In this document: one piece after another, positions 31,657 to 40,981 of the stretch | Layout of the letters: each line of letters opens with the position of its first letter | How positions within the stretch are numbered: the first letter of the stretch is position 1 | Origin: Xenorhabdus thuongxuanensis | Lineage (GTDB): Bacteria; Pseudomonadota; Gammaproteobacteria; Enterobacterales; Enterobacteriaceae | Length of the DNA stretch: 64,000 nucleotides | NCBI RefSeq assembly: GCF_001908095.1 | Contig: NZ_MKGR01000022.1 | Span: forward strand, 1-64,000 | Direction: 5' to 3' | Program-made: the position numbers and the translations under genes | The notes under the pieces: generated by a model | What the model was told of the DNA's origin: nothing | What the model saw: the letters and a program-made list of their open reading frames with translations, nothing else | The model's database searches: none

Positions 31657-31680
31657 AGCCGTCTAGATGTTTACACTTCT
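31657..31680. promoter_or_regulatory. MetJ operator (three met boxes) in the metE-metR region
   Basis: Three adjacent 8-base units, AGCCGTCT, AGATGTTT and ACACTTCT, match the met box AGACGTCT at 7, 6 and 6 of 8 positions. They lie 21-44 bases before the metE start. MetJ with S-adenosylmethionine would bind them cooperatively and repress metE. Confidence 0.7.
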
Positions 31681-31732
31681 ATAATCAACAGGTAATGTAT
31701 AAACCACAAGCGCAAATTATTCATTATCATCT

Positions 31733-31745
31733 TGAAGGTTTTTCA
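31733..31745. promoter_or_regulatory. MetR-like box at the metR start
   Basis: TGAAGGTTTTTCA fits the MetR consensus TGAANNNNNTTCA exactly. It overlaps the ribosome site (GAAGG) and the first base of the metR ATG. A role in autoregulation is plausible. Because it coincides with the ribosome site, a chance match is also possible. Confidence 0.45.
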
Positions 31746-32701
31746 TGATCGAATTAAAACACTTAAAAACACTACATGCACTGAACCATTGTGGCTCACT
31801 CGCAGCAGCGGCAAATTATTTGCATCAAACGCAATCTGCTCTTTCTCACCAGTTCAGTGAATTAGAACACCGGCTGGGATTTAAGTTATTTATTCGTAAA
31901 AGCCAACCCTTGAAGCTAACGGCTCAAGGAGAAGTGTTATTAAAGTTGGCAGAGCAAGTCTTACCCTTGGTGACAGCTTCCTTACGTCAATGCCATGAGC
32001 CGGAAGAGACAAACTTACGCATTGCCATTGAGTGTCATAGCTGCATTCAATGGCTGACACCAGCACTTAAGCGTTTTCGTGAAAGTTGGCCACAGGTTAA
32101 CGTGGACTTTAAATCTGGTGTGACATTTGATCCTCAACCTGCACTGCAAAAACGCGAGCTGGATATCGTTCTGACATCTGATATTATTGCAGACAGTAAC
32201 CTGCACTATACGCCACTATTTGATTATGAAGTGAAGTTGGTGATCGCACCAGATCATCCACTGGCAAATAAACGCGATATTCGTCCACAAGATCTCGCCG
32301 CTGAAACTTTGCTGATTTATCCGGTCCAACGCCAACGGATGGATATCTGGCGACGTTTTCTCCAACCTGCGGATATTACTCCAACATTAAAAACTGTCGA
32401 CAATACGCTATTGCTGATTCAGATGGTTGCCGCCCGATTGGGTATTGCCGCATTACCACACTGGGCGGTGGAAACATTCGAAAGACAAGGGTTAATTGTA
32501 ACCCAAACATTGGGAGAGGGATTATGGAGCAGATTGTACGCTGCCAACCGAGAAGGGGAGCAGCGCCAACCCGCTATTGATACCTTTATTCGTTCTGCGC
32601 GCCAGCACGCGGTGGACAATTTGCCGTTTGTGAAACGGGTTTCAGTATCCAACGGTGATGTACCCAAAGTGACGCAACAATCAGGCTGCCTCCAATGGTA
32701 A
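31745..32701 (+). CDS. metR: LysR-type activator of methionine synthesis MetR
   Basis: LysR-family regulator that uses homocysteine as co-effector and activates metE (and metH, glyA elsewhere). The N-terminal helix-turn-helix (residues 1-60; [23 protein letters not shown] starts it) and the C-terminal effector domain from about residue 90 are complete. The length of 318 is close to E. coli's 317. Its 3' end overlaps the convergent yigM gene by 116 bases. Confidence 0.96.
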   Translation: MIELKHLKTLHALNHCGSLAAAANYLHQTQSALSHQFSELEHRLGFKLFIRKSQPLKLTAQGEVLLKLAEQVLPLVTASLRQCHEPEETNLRIAIECHSCIQWLTPALKRFRESWPQVNVDFKSGVTFDPQPALQKRELDIVLTSDIIADSNLHYTPLFDYEVKLVIAPDHPLANKRDIRPQDLAAETLLIYPVQRQRMDIWRRFLQPADITPTLKTVDNTLLLIQMVAARLGIAALPHWAVETFERQGLIVTQTLGEGLWSRLYAANREGEQRQPAIDTFIRSARQHAVDNLPFVKRVSVSNGDVPKVTQQSGCLQW

Positions 32702-33485
32702 AACTCAGCCAGTTAGGGTGCTGCTGCCAAATTGCGAAATTGACCAATAACCCCGCCGGAACCAACATATTATTCATAATTGCCAGTGTTCCGGCATCTA
32801 CTTGGGTGGCACCATAGTTCCACATAAAATAGCCAATACCCGACGCACCAACACCCAGCCAAATCAAAACACCCCACTGTAGCTGAGTTGTTGGTAATTT
32901 TTGCGGATCACCAAACATTAGCCAGCCAATGATTGCAACAACACAAGCGCCCAAGTAGAACCATGAAAATGCCACTCGTTGTGGGATCGGATAAATCTCC
33001 ATCAAGCGCTTATAACCAACCTGACCAATCGCAAAGAAAATATTTGCCAATTGCACTAACAGCAAGCCAATCCAGAAAGATTCACTCAATCGGTCATAAC
33101 GAATAATCGCTGCACCAGCCACTGCCAATAAAGAACTCAAGGCATAACCCCAGCGCAATCGCTGGCGCCCCATCAGATCATAAACTAATGTGACATAGAG
33201 CGGCGTCATAATGGTAAACAGCAAAAATTCTGCCACAGTCAGGTAATGATAGGCATGAAATACAAACAAATACATCACACCAAGCTGACAAGCACCGACG
33301 GCCATATACAGTGAAATAACTTTCAGAGATAACCCACGCCAGCGCAAAAATGGTAAAAAAACCATTGCTGCCAACATTACCCTGACAAGAACTGAAAACC
33401 AGCTATCAACCTGACCAGCGAGATAAGCGCCAATCAGGCTAAATGAAGCGGCCCACAAAAATGTTGTGATCGTTAACAGCCACAT
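32586..33485 (-). CDS. yigM: EamA-family transporter YigM (biotin uptake)
   Basis: Ten-helix EamA/DMT permease, 299 residues, collinear with E. coli YigM, which has been reported as a biotin importer. Recognisable stretches are [40 protein letters not shown] and the basic C-terminus. The neighbour relation metR-yigM is as in E. coli. The coding ends of metR and yigM overlap on opposite strands (32586-32701), which is unusual for two well-conserved genes. Confidence 0.93.
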   Translation of the reverse strand: MWLLTITTFLWAASFSLIGAYLAGQVDSWFSVLVRVMLAAMVFLPFLRWRGLSLKVISLYMAVGACQLGVMYLFVFHAYHYLTVAEFLLFTIMTPLYVTLVYDLMGRQRLRWGYALSSLLAVAGAAIIRYDRLSESFWIGLLLVQLANIFFAIGQVGYKRLMEIYPIPQRVAFSWFYLGACVVAIIGWLMFGDPQKLPTTQLQWGVLIWLGVGASGIGYFMWNYGATQVDAGTLAIMNNMLVPAGLLVNFAIWQQHPNWLSFTIGGSLIVASLWVHHRWILKPVSQTANCPPRAGAQNE

Positions 33486-33506
33486 AATTTATAGGTCTTT
33501 TACCTT

Positions 33507-35156
33507 TTATTGATCTTTTTCCACTAAAAGCGCTTCTAGCAAATCAAGATCATGCAGCAACGTTTGTAGTGTTTCATTACTAATCTTACGGGTTGCACGC
33601 AGGTGATATAACTCTCCTCGTTCAGCCCTTAATGCCGTCAAACGGAAGCGACGCTCTAAATCTTCAACCATCAGGTTATGCTCGATTTCATCCGTTCCCG
33701 CAGTACGACGCCGTAAATAACCAGTAACGCGAGAAGCAATTTCACTAATAACTTCTGCATCCAGTTTTTCTTCAGTGCTGGCCGACAGACGCTCTTCCAT
33801 CTTATTCATACTGACAATAGCAACTTCAGCCATTGCCGCTTTTGCCATTCTGATTTCATTGAGATCTGCCAACTTATCTCCGACTTTCATGCCACGTAGC
33901 AGCAAAGGTAAACCGATAACCCCGACAAAGAGGGAGCACAGAATCACACCCGCAGCAATGAAAATTAACTGATAACGTGCCGGGAACGGGTCACCATCCG
34001 GCAAGAACAATGGCACAGACAAAGCACCTGCCAGCGTAATTGCCCCACGAACACCCGCAAATGAAGCCAACCACAACTCACGGGTCGTATAAGAGGCAAA
34101 CTGAAGCGGTTTTTTCTTTATCAGCATTTTGCTGGTATTCTTCATCAGCCATAACCAACTGAATCGCAGTAATACCAGCGCAACGTAAATGACGCCAACG
34201 GCAGCGAACAGCATCCAGGTTTCAACATTTGGGTCAAGCTCAGCTTGAGCTACCGATGTTTCCCATATGCCCGGCAATTGCAGCCCTAGCATGATAAACA
34301 CCAGGCCATTAAAGACAAAGGCCAGCATTCCCCATACATTATCGGCACGCAGACGCATATCCAGTGGTGCATTGCGGATCACTCCTGCCTTGCTGATAGT
34401 CATACCTGCGGCAACCGCAGCCAGAATCCCTGATACACCGATATGTTCAGCAATCATGTAAGAAGCAAACGGTAACAGCATCATAAACATGATTTGAGTT
34501 GCAGGATCATCCCCACTCCAGCGACTCATCAATCTCAGTGATTTACTGTATAACCATGTGATAGCGATACCCGACAACAAACCACCAATCGCAACCTTAA
34601 AAAACTCCATCGTTGCGCCAGTGACAGTAAAGACCATCGTGCCCATGGCAATTGCCACAGCAAATTTCAGAGCCACCAGACCCGAAGCATCATTCATTAA
34701 TGCCTCCCCTTCCAGTACGCTCATCATATTTTTAGGAATACGTCCTTTTCCAACAATTGATGACAATGCCACCGCATCTGTTGGAGATAATACTGCCGCC
34801 AGTGCAAAAGCAGCAATAAGTGGGATACTCGGCAATAACCAATAAATCAGATAACCAATGCCAATAACCGTCACCAATACCAATACTAAAACTAAAATGA
34901 CGATTTCACGCCCATGCTGGAAAAACTCTCTAGTCGGTGTTTTCCAACCATCAACAAATAACAAAGGAGGGATAAGTAATACGAGGAAGAGTTCAGGATC
35001 GAAAGTAACGTGTAAACCAAAATGAGGCCAGGCCAGCAACGCTCCCATTGCTATTTGCACTATCGGCAAGGGAATACGGAACGGAATCATTTTAGTAAGA
35101 ACACCAGAAACTGACACCACCAAAATCAAGATCAAGATAGTAAAGAATATTTCCAT
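33507..35156 (-). CDS. yjcE: CPA1-family Na+/H+ antiporter YjcE
   Basis: Inner-membrane monovalent cation/proton antiporter of the CPA1 family. It has about 12 membrane helices (residues 1-410) and a cytosolic helical tail of about 130 residues. Conserved antiporter segments are AAVLSPTDAVALSSI and EGEALMNDASGLVALKFAVA, with the paired Asp residues, and FAGVRGAITLAGALS. The ATG at 35156 has AAGGG upstream and gives 549 residues, exactly the E. coli size; the longer reading from 35177 is rejected. Confidence 0.94.
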   Translation of the reverse strand: MEIFFTILILILVVSVSGVLTKMIPFRIPLPIVQIAMGALLAWPHFGLHVTFDPELFLVLLIPPLLFVDGWKTPTREFFQHGREIVILVLVLVLVTVIGIGYLIYWLLPSIPLIAAFALAAVLSPTDAVALSSIVGKGRIPKNMMSVLEGEALMNDASGLVALKFAVAIAMGTMVFTVTGATMEFFKVAIGGLLSGIAITWLYSKSLRLMSRWSGDDPATQIMFMMLLPFASYMIAEHIGVSGILAAVAAGMTISKAGVIRNAPLDMRLRADNVWGMLAFVFNGLVFIMLGLQLPGIWETSVAQAELDPNVETWMLFAAVGVIYVALVLLRFSWLWLMKNTSKMLIKKKPLQFASYTTRELWLASFAGVRGAITLAGALSVPLFLPDGDPFPARYQLIFIAAGVILCSLFVGVIGLPLLLRGMKVGDKLADLNEIRMAKAAMAEVAIVSMNKMEERLSASTEEKLDAEVISEIASRVTGYLRRRTAGTDEIEHNLMVEDLERRFRLTALRAERGELYHLRATRKISNETLQTLLHDLDLLEALLVEKDQ

Positions 35157-35281
35157 GTTACCCTTACAAATTGCCAAAAATCCGTCAGTGGAAAGATTGT
35201 GACTGTTTTTTACTGTTAATAATAGCGCTAATAACCATAAATATTACAGTTACTAAAGAAAATCAAAAAGCAATCACATTG

Positions 35282-35309
35282 TGAATCAATAAGCATTGAT
35301 TCATTTTTA
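35282..35309 (+). terminator. Orphan plus-strand intrinsic terminator
   Basis: TGAATCAAT (35282-35290), loop AAGC and ATTGATTCA (35295-35303) make a perfect 9-bp stem followed by TTTTTAT on the plus strand. Both neighbouring genes (yjcE, ghxP) are on the minus strand, so no annotated plus-strand transcript needs it. It may end a small RNA, or it may be a two-way stop for ghxP transcripts. Confidence 0.5.
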
Positions 35310-35411
35310 TATTTTATGCTTATCGGCTTGAGCGTGTTGAAAAATTAGCACATTTTAGAATGTGCCTAGCAGTCACAGTATGACTAACATTGGCATAGAA
35401 GGATGTAGAAG

Positions 35412-35442
35412 GGATGCGCAAACTCCAATTGTTTGCACATCC
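35412..35442 (-). terminator. Terminator-like hairpin after ghxP
   Basis: On the minus strand GGATGTGCAAAC pairs with GTTTGCGCATCC through 12 pairs including one G-U wobble, with a 7-base loop. It starts eight bases after the ghxP stop. The wobble is only possible in minus-strand RNA, which supports function on that strand, although the T tract is weak. Confidence 0.6.
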
Positions 35443-35450
35443 TATTTTAA

Positions 35451-36797
35451 TTAGATGGCCCAATTGCCGGCATAAAATACCACTAATACAATGGCAAGTA
35501 TAACTGTACCAATATTCAGTTTACGCCATTCACCCGAAAAAATACGCCCAACAACCAGTGCACTGAAACCTAGCATAATACCTGTGACGATATTACAAGT
35601 CAGCACAATAAATACAGCACACAGTAAACCTGACATTGCATCAACAAAATCATCAAAGTTCAGCTTTCGCACATTGCTCAGCATCAGTAATCCAACATAC
35701 ATCAAGGCAGGAGCCGTAGCATAGCCAGGAACTAAATACGACAGAGGAGACAGGAATAAAATCAACAGGAATAAAATACCGACAACGGAAGCTGTTAAAC
35801 CCGTTTTACCACCAGCAGCGGTTCCTGCGGCAGACTCAATATAAACCGCTGCGGGAGAAGAACCGATAACCCCAGCAAAAATACTACTGACAGAATCTGC
35901 TGTCAGTGCCTTGCCGCCATTGATAATCTGGCCTCTCTTATCCAATAAATTTGCTTGCCCCGCCACAGCCCGGATCGTCCCCGTCGCATCAAATATCGCT
36001 GTCATTACCAGCGCCAAAACACTGGGTAATACAATAGGCTGTAAAGCTCCCATAATATCCATACTGAACATCAAGGACAGGCCATCTTCCCCCAATGTCG
36101 GAAACTTAAAGAATCCTTGATATTTGACGGCTGGATCAAAAATCAAGCCGATAATAGAAATTGCGATAATCATCAGCAAGATACCGCCCGGCACCTTCTT
36201 CCGTTCCAGACCGATAACTCCGGCCAGCCCCAATAATGTCATTACCACGGGAAATGACGTCAATGAACCAAAGGACACAGGCAAGCCAGCGTTTGGGTTC
36301 TTAACCACCAAACCAACGCCATTGGCTGCAATCAACAATAAAAACAACCCGATGCCAATACCTGTTCCATGTGCAATGCCCATTGGCATATTACGCAAAA
36401 TCCACGCTCGCACACCCGTTACTGAAATTAACGTAAACAAACATCCCATCAGAAAAACCGCACCGAGAACCACGGGAATACTTACCTGTTGCCCTAATAC
36501 CAGGCTAAATGCGGTAAATGCAGTCAACGAAATCGCACAACCAATCGCCATTGGCAAATTAACCCACAACCCCATCAATAACGAACCGATACCGGTCACC
36601 AGACAAACAGAAATAAACACGGCGGTATGAGGAAATCCGGCTTGCCCAAGCATCCCTGGTACCACAATAACGGAATAGACCATCGCCAAAAATGTCGTTA
36701 ATCCAGCAAGAATTTCCTGACGTACCGTCGATCCACGTTCAGTAATCTTAAAATACCTATCGAGTTTGCATTGAGTTGGTGCCTGCATACCAGACAT
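35451..36797 (-). CDS. ghxP: Guanine/hypoxanthine permease GhxP
   Basis: NCS2/AzgA-like nucleobase:proton symporter, 448 residues, collinear with E. coli GhxP (YjcD). Diagnostic stretches include [55 protein letters not shown] and [18 protein letters not shown]. It has about 12-14 membrane segments. It lies just upstream of yjcE; E. coli also has yjcD and yjcE together. Two PurR-like boxes lie upstream, consistent with purine control. Confidence 0.95.
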   Translation of the reverse strand: MSGMQAPTQCKLDRYFKITERGSTVRQEILAGLTTFLAMVYSVIVVPGMLGQAGFPHTAVFISVCLVTGIGSLLMGLWVNLPMAIGCAISLTAFTAFSLVLGQQVSIPVVLGAVFLMGCLFTLISVTGVRAWILRNMPMGIAHGTGIGIGLFLLLIAANGVGLVVKNPNAGLPVSFGSLTSFPVVMTLLGLAGVIGLERKKVPGGILLMIIAISIIGLIFDPAVKYQGFFKFPTLGEDGLSLMFSMDIMGALQPIVLPSVLALVMTAIFDATGTIRAVAGQANLLDKRGQIINGGKALTADSVSSIFAGVIGSSPAAVYIESAAGTAAGGKTGLTASVVGILFLLILFLSPLSYLVPGYATAPALMYVGLLMLSNVRKLNFDDFVDAMSGLLCAVFIVLTCNIVTGIMLGFSALVVGRIFSGEWRKLNIGTVILAIVLVVFYAGNWAI

Positions 36798-36864
36798 GTT
36801 TTTCCCCTGCTTCTGTTAAATATATCGCTTTAAAAGCGCTCGTTCTATTTCTTCACATCTTCAA

Positions 36865-36880
36865 ACGAAAACGATTACGT
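36865..36880. promoter_or_regulatory. PurR box upstream of ghxP
   Basis: ACGAAAACGATTACGT matches the PurR consensus palindrome ACGAAAACGTTTTCGT at 14 of 16 positions. It is 68 bases before the ghxP start, a suitable position for repression when hypoxanthine or guanine is available. Confidence 0.7.
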
Positions 36881-36930
36881 CACAAGATAATAAAAATCAG
36901 CGCTGCATTCATTAGTTCAACCATTCGCTT

Positions 36931-36946
36931 GCGCAATCGTTTGGCT
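36931..36946. promoter_or_regulatory. Second, weaker PurR-like box
   Basis: GCGCAATCGTTTGGCT matches ACGCAAACGTTTGCGT at 12 of 16 positions. It lies 66 bases further upstream of ghxP than the first box. It could be an auxiliary site. Confidence 0.4.
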
Positions 36947-37267
36947 TTTTGAGTAAAGAAACTGTGAGAAAATTTGAGGCGGACGATTATCCAGTGAATC
37001 AGGGATAAGAATCAAGCAATAATCACATCGAAGATGATAAAATTCCTGCGCTGTATTCTGTATATTTACAGGGTAACTGGTTAACATTGATGCATATTTA
37101 CTCAATAATGAAGAGGATATGTATAAAGTGTCTTAAACAGTTTTTGCACAACTTTCTGGTGGTACTACTGATTGAGGAAAAGAATATTTTGCCGTAGGAA
37201 ATATTGCAATCGTCTATATTTTGTGCGAACCTGCGATATAATTGATATAAACCATATCAACTATATC
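36947..37267. other. Non-coding stretch between ghxP promoter and toxin-antitoxin locus
   Basis: No gene seen. Near its right end an inverted repeat TTGATAT-N5-ATATCAA (37242-37260) is a possible operator for the toxin-antitoxin pair. It is separated from the antitoxin start by the ERIC-like element. Confidence 0.4.
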
Positions 37268-37388
37268 TATACCCAAAGCTTCCAAGTTACAGCTCAATGT
37301 CAAAGAAACAAATCCCAGTCATATCGCATCATTGACAGGGTGAAAGCACATAACCAATAAAACAGTAACTCGAAAGCTAACGGGTATA
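37268..37388. repeat. ERIC-like intergenic repeat element
   Basis: The 121-base element has inverted ends: TATACCC...AGCTTCCAAGTTAC on the left and GTAACTCGAAAGCT..GGGTATA on the right. Internal blocks (CCCAGTCA, CAGGGTGAAAGCAC, AACTCGAA) follow the order in the roughly 127-base enterobacterial repetitive intergenic consensus. It is degenerate. It lies 32 bases upstream of the antitoxin start and would be transcribed as a large hairpin in that leader. Confidence 0.65.
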
Positions 37389-37420
37389 CGTCCTATGCAA
37401 ATATAGATAAGGGGTCCAGA

Positions 37421-38176
37421 GTGAATACTAAAGTAGCAAGAAAAAGCAGAGTAAAAGAAACAACACTCAGCTTAGGTTACGTTTCCCTTCTTGATGTTCT
37501 TTCGCATCAACAAGAACATATTGAGCATATTCATGTCACTGAAATTCCGCCCAACGAAGCAGATCGTTTCTTATTGGTTGAATTACCTGAAGAAACAGCC
37601 AGAGATCTTGATGTCAGAGATCTCCGTATTGCCCTGCTAAGTGCACTAAATACAGCTACCTCCATAAAACGTAGCTCTTCATCCGGTAAATCTGCGCCTA
37701 AGATGAGCAATCCAGAACTTTATGTCCATTCAGATGATCTGCGTGAAGAAAACCCAAAAGACTCCTGGAGAACATCAAACCGAAAAGATCGGATTGAAGC
37801 GTTGAAAAATTCAATACTTGAAGAATCAAAATGGCTCCTTGCGTGTGAACTCAGCCAGTCTGCGGGTTTTTCGTTGCTTAATCCCAGTGCAACGCCCAAT
37901 CGCTGGAAAAAAGCTAAAAAAATCTTCGCTGTTTCAGTCAAGGGAAAAGACTTATACCCGCAGTATGCACTGGATGAAGGAGGATTACCTATCCCCATCC
38001 TCAAAAATATCATTGAAGTTTTTGATGGAAAAAAAACCTCCTGGGGAATAGCAATTTGGTTTAATACACCTAACTCATGGTTAGGAAAAGAAAAACCGAA
38101 GGACGTTTTGATAAACCGCCCAAATGATGTATTAAATGCAGCAAGGCAGGAAGCTGAAGGGCCGTGGCATGGATAA
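37421..38176 (+). CDS. Antitoxin of a RES-type toxin-antitoxin pair (MbcA/ParS/Xre-like, long form)
   Basis: 251-residue protein. The C-terminal part (about 205-245: SWGIAIWFNTPNSWLGKEKPKDVL) is the MbcA/ParS/Xre antitoxin toxin-binding domain. Before it are a helical, possibly HTH-like region (about 122-165) and a KKIFAVSVKGKDLYPQYALD strand region known from long forms of this family. The first 120 residues resemble nothing I recognise, and the protein is longer than the usual 130-170 residues. The start is a GTG preceded by AAGGGG. It overlaps the toxin gene by eight bases. It should bind and neutralise the toxin and repress the promoter. Confidence 0.8.
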   Translation: MNTKVARKSRVKETTLSLGYVSLLDVLSHQQEHIEHIHVTEIPPNEADRFLLVELPEETARDLDVRDLRIALLSALNTATSIKRSSSSGKSAPKMSNPELYVHSDDLREENPKDSWRTSNRKDRIEALKNSILEESKWLLACELSQSAGFSLLNPSATPNRWKKAKKIFAVSVKGKDLYPQYALDEGGLPIPILKNIIEVFDGKKTSWGIAIWFNTPNSWLGKEKPKDVLINRPNDVLNAARQEAEGPWHG

Positions 38177-38804
38177 TTCCTTTGGCAAATCTGTCAAAAT
38201 GGGGATCTGGAAAGCCCAAAACCCAATTGAACGTATTCATCACCAAGCATACAAAGGCACTGAGTTTAATCCGGGAAAAGGGAACACCAGATTCAGCCCC
38301 TGCAAAAATGAGCAAGGTGAACCTATCCCCACAATTTATGGTGGTGAGAACATTTCCGTTGCAGTAATGGAAACCATTTATCATGACGTGCCAACAGGAA
38401 GCAATAATCTGCCCTTCGATCTGAGTAAACTAGATCCGCTTGTCTACAGTCAGCTGATCCCTAACATCGATCTCATCACGGTAGATATCAATATGCGAGT
38501 ATTACGCAAGTGGGGCTATGAACCCAAAGATGTTTTGCTTTCCGAAGCCGAAAGTTATCCCCATACCCAAGAACTCGCAAGCCAAATTTACCGCGATAAT
38601 CCATCTGCTCAGGCGATAACGTGGGCATCAAAACAACATGGTGATAAGGCGATAATGCTATTCGGTGATCGGCTTAAAGAAAATCAACTGAGAGTATCTA
38701 TTGAATCAAAATCACTCTGGTCTTCTAACTCAGTTATCAAAGCCATAGATTTGCTGGCAGATGAAATGGGCCTTATAACCTATAATAATCAAGATATTAT
38801 CTAA
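38169..38804 (+). CDS. RES-domain toxin
   Basis: 211-residue RES-family protein. These are mono-ADP-ribosyltransferase/NAD-phosphorylase-like toxins that deplete NAD+ or modify Prs. The three residues naming the family are in order: Arg41 (NTRFSP), Glu68 (AVMETIYH) and Ser154 (TWASKQHG). A Tyr at 57 (TIYGGE) also fits the NAD pocket. The ATG at 38169 lies inside the end of the antitoxin gene (ATGGATAA), with GAAGGG upstream, which gives translational coupling. The alternative in-frame start at 38136 would add 11 residues. It looks intact. Confidence 0.85.
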   Translation: MDNSFGKSVKMGIWKAQNPIERIHHQAYKGTEFNPGKGNTRFSPCKNEQGEPIPTIYGGENISVAVMETIYHDVPTGSNNLPFDLSKLDPLVYSQLIPNIDLITVDINMRVLRKWGYEPKDVLLSEAESYPHTQELASQIYRDNPSAQAITWASKQHGDKAIMLFGDRLKENQLRVSIESKSLWSSNSVIKAIDLLADEMGLITYNNQDII

Positions 38805-38923
38805 TCACTGCACCATATCGACACATTTTTATGCGGCCTTTAAGCCTGACCTTGTGTAAAATCCCCTCAATTCGACTTTTGATTGATTCATTAGGATTTT
38901 TGTAAGAATTAAGGAGATAAACC

Positions 38924-39892
38924 ATGACAACTTATGCCCTGGTAGGTGATATTGGCGGTACAAATGCACGTCTGGCATTATGTGATGTAGATACTGGGCA
39001 ACTGAGCGCAGTCGAATTCTATCCCTGTGCACATTATGCATCGCTTGAAATTGTTATCCGCCAATATTTGAAACAGCAGAACTGTGAAGTCAAATATGGC
39101 AGTATCGCTATTGCCTGTCCGGTGACGGACGATGTGATCAGTATGACCAACCACAGTTGGCGTTTTTCTGTTAGCCAAATGAAAACATCACTGGGATGGG
39201 AACGTTTTGAGGTGATTAACGATTTTACTGCCGTTTCACTCGCTATTCCAGTTCTGAGAGCAGATGATGTAATTCAGATTGGTGGAAAGCAACCTTATGC
39301 TAAACGCCCCATTGCGGTTTATGGTGCAGGAACTGGGTTAGGTGTCGCACATCTTATTCACACAGGAACCCAATGGATGAGCTTACCTGGTGAAGGTGGT
39401 CATGTGGATTTTGCGCCAGATAGTACGGAAGAAGATCATATGTTGAACGTACTGCGTGAAGAATATGGTCATGTCTCCGCTGAACGTGTCCTTTCTGGGC
39501 CTGGTTTAGTGAATATTTACCGTTCTCTGATGAAACTTAACGGTCAAGTCGCCGAAGATATTACCCCTCGCGATATTTCTGACCGCGCGCTGAATGAAAA
39601 TTGCCCTATCTGCAAACAAGCGTTAGAACTCTTCTGTACCGCATTAGGGCGTTTTGGTGGGAATTTGGCTCTGAATCTTGGCGCATTTGGCGGTGTTTAT
39701 ATTGCGGGTGGGATCGTCCCGCGTTTCCTTGATTTCTTCCAAAAATCAGGTTTCCGGCAAGGGTTTGAAAACAAAGGCAGATTTACGGACTATTTAAAAG
39801 ATATTCCTGTGTATCTGATTACCCATGATAAACCAGGGTTATTGGGTGCGGGATCTTATATTCGCCAATCACTAGGTAAAGCGATTAGTTAA
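38924..39892 (+). CDS. glk: Glucokinase Glk
   Basis: ATP-dependent glucokinase of the bacterial Glk family, feeding free glucose into glycolysis. The N-terminal ATP motif [31 protein letters not shown], the sugar-binding [12 protein letters not shown] and the C-terminal [13 protein letters not shown] are present. The length of 322 is as in E. coli (321). The ATG follows AAGGAG. In E. coli glk lies elsewhere, so this placement between a toxin-antitoxin pair and aadA is specific to this lineage. Confidence 0.96.
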   Translation: MTTYALVGDIGGTNARLALCDVDTGQLSAVEFYPCAHYASLEIVIRQYLKQQNCEVKYGSIAIACPVTDDVISMTNHSWRFSVSQMKTSLGWERFEVINDFTAVSLAIPVLRADDVIQIGGKQPYAKRPIAVYGAGTGLGVAHLIHTGTQWMSLPGEGGHVDFAPDSTEEDHMLNVLREEYGHVSAERVLSGPGLVNIYRSLMKLNGQVAEDITPRDISDRALNENCPICKQALELFCTALGRFGGNLALNLGAFGGVYIAGGIVPRFLDFFQKSGFRQGFENKGRFTDYLKDIPVYLITHDKPGLLGAGSYIRQSLGKAIS

Positions 39893-40087
39893 ATAGAACC
39901 GAGATATTTATATTTACTCATGCTATTTGTTTGATTTTCTGGTAATAATTTTGAGCAATATTTTGCATGAGTATTTTATGAGTAAGATTTTTCGGGTATT
40001 CGGAAAATCTGGTTGACGGAACAGCATGAAGAGATAATATCCTCAGAAACATTATCCTGGCTATATCCAAGATAAGTGAGCTGTTTA

Positions 40088-40870
40088 ATGACTATTCCTT
40101 CTGAAGCAAATAAGGCGTTGTTGATCGTCCAGAAGCGATTAGCGAAATCGCTGGTAGCTGTTTACCTTCATGGTTCGGCTGTGGTTGGTGGTCTTCGCCC
40201 CCGCAGCGATGTAGATTTGCTCGTGGTGATTGACCAGCCGATGACGTCTGAGGTTCGGAAATGTCTGGCTGCCGATTTAATGATGATATCGGGGCGATAT
40301 CCTTCTGATCCTGATGGGCGTCGCCCCGTTGAACTGATTGTTTTCTTGTGCGCCGACCTCTCCACATCACTTTATCCTGCCCGAAGCGAATTTATTTACG
40401 GCGAGTGGCTGCGTCACAAATATGAGGTAGGAGAAATTCCCAAGCCGGTTTGTGATCCAGAACTTACCCTGGTATTGGCTCAATCACGACAGGAAGCGAT
40501 TCCTCTGGTCGGCCCGAACGCAAGCAGCCTTCTACCCGCTATTCCAAGATCAGATATTTACCGTGCTATTAAAGATGTCCTGCCGGCTTTAATTGAGACA
40601 CTACAGGGAGATGAACGCAATGTTCTGCTAACACTAGCTCGTATGTGGCGAACTTTAGTTACTGGAGAGTTTGTCTCTAAGGATGTTGCTGCCAATTGGG
40701 CGGCTGCTCGCCTTCCAGCCATACAGGCCGCAGTTTTAACCGATGCGCGGGAGGACTATTTGAGAGGACGTGAAGAAGATTGGCGAAATCGCCAGCAAGA
40801 ACTTCAGCTCACGGTAAGCTCACTGCACGATTGTGTGCTAACAAATCTATGTGTATTGGCTCAGACTTGA
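40088..40870 (+). CDS. aadA: Aminoglycoside (3'')(9)-adenylyltransferase AadA-like
   Basis: 260-residue nucleotidyltransferase. The polymerase-beta type motif HGSAVVGGLRPRSDVDLLV holds Gly29-Ser30 and the metal-binding Asp41 and Asp43, and the likely catalytic base is Glu82 in RPVELIVF. The C-terminal helical domain includes GDERNVLLTLARMW and KDVAANWAAARLP, as in AadA. Members adenylylate streptomycin and spectinomycin. The ATG at 40088 is preferred to a GTG four codons upstream. No integron, attC or transposase is nearby, so it looks like an intrinsic chromosomal gene. Confidence 0.87.
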   Translation: MTIPSEANKALLIVQKRLAKSLVAVYLHGSAVVGGLRPRSDVDLLVVIDQPMTSEVRKCLAADLMMISGRYPSDPDGRRPVELIVFLCADLSTSLYPARSEFIYGEWLRHKYEVGEIPKPVCDPELTLVLAQSRQEAIPLVGPNASSLLPAIPRSDIYRAIKDVLPALIETLQGDERNVLLTLARMWRTLVTGEFVSKDVAANWAAARLPAIQAAVLTDAREDYLRGREEDWRNRQQELQLTVSSLHDCVLTNLCVLAQT

Positions 40871-40911
40871 TCTGGCAATCATCAAAACAAAAGGAACAAT
40901 TGCCAGATCAA
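40867..40911. terminator. Inverted repeat spanning the aadA stop
   Basis: TTGATCTGGCAAT (40867-40879) and ATTGCCAGATCAA (40899-40911) are perfect 13-bp arms with a 19-base loop. The left arm includes the TGA stop of aadA. It is probably a terminator or mRNA-stabilising hairpin; a T run is missing. Confidence 0.6.
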
Positions 40912-40981
40912 ATTTAAACGACTACAGATTGTAAAATTGCGACTGGTTCTGACCAGATATCAAGCCGCTCTTTCAGTCCAC

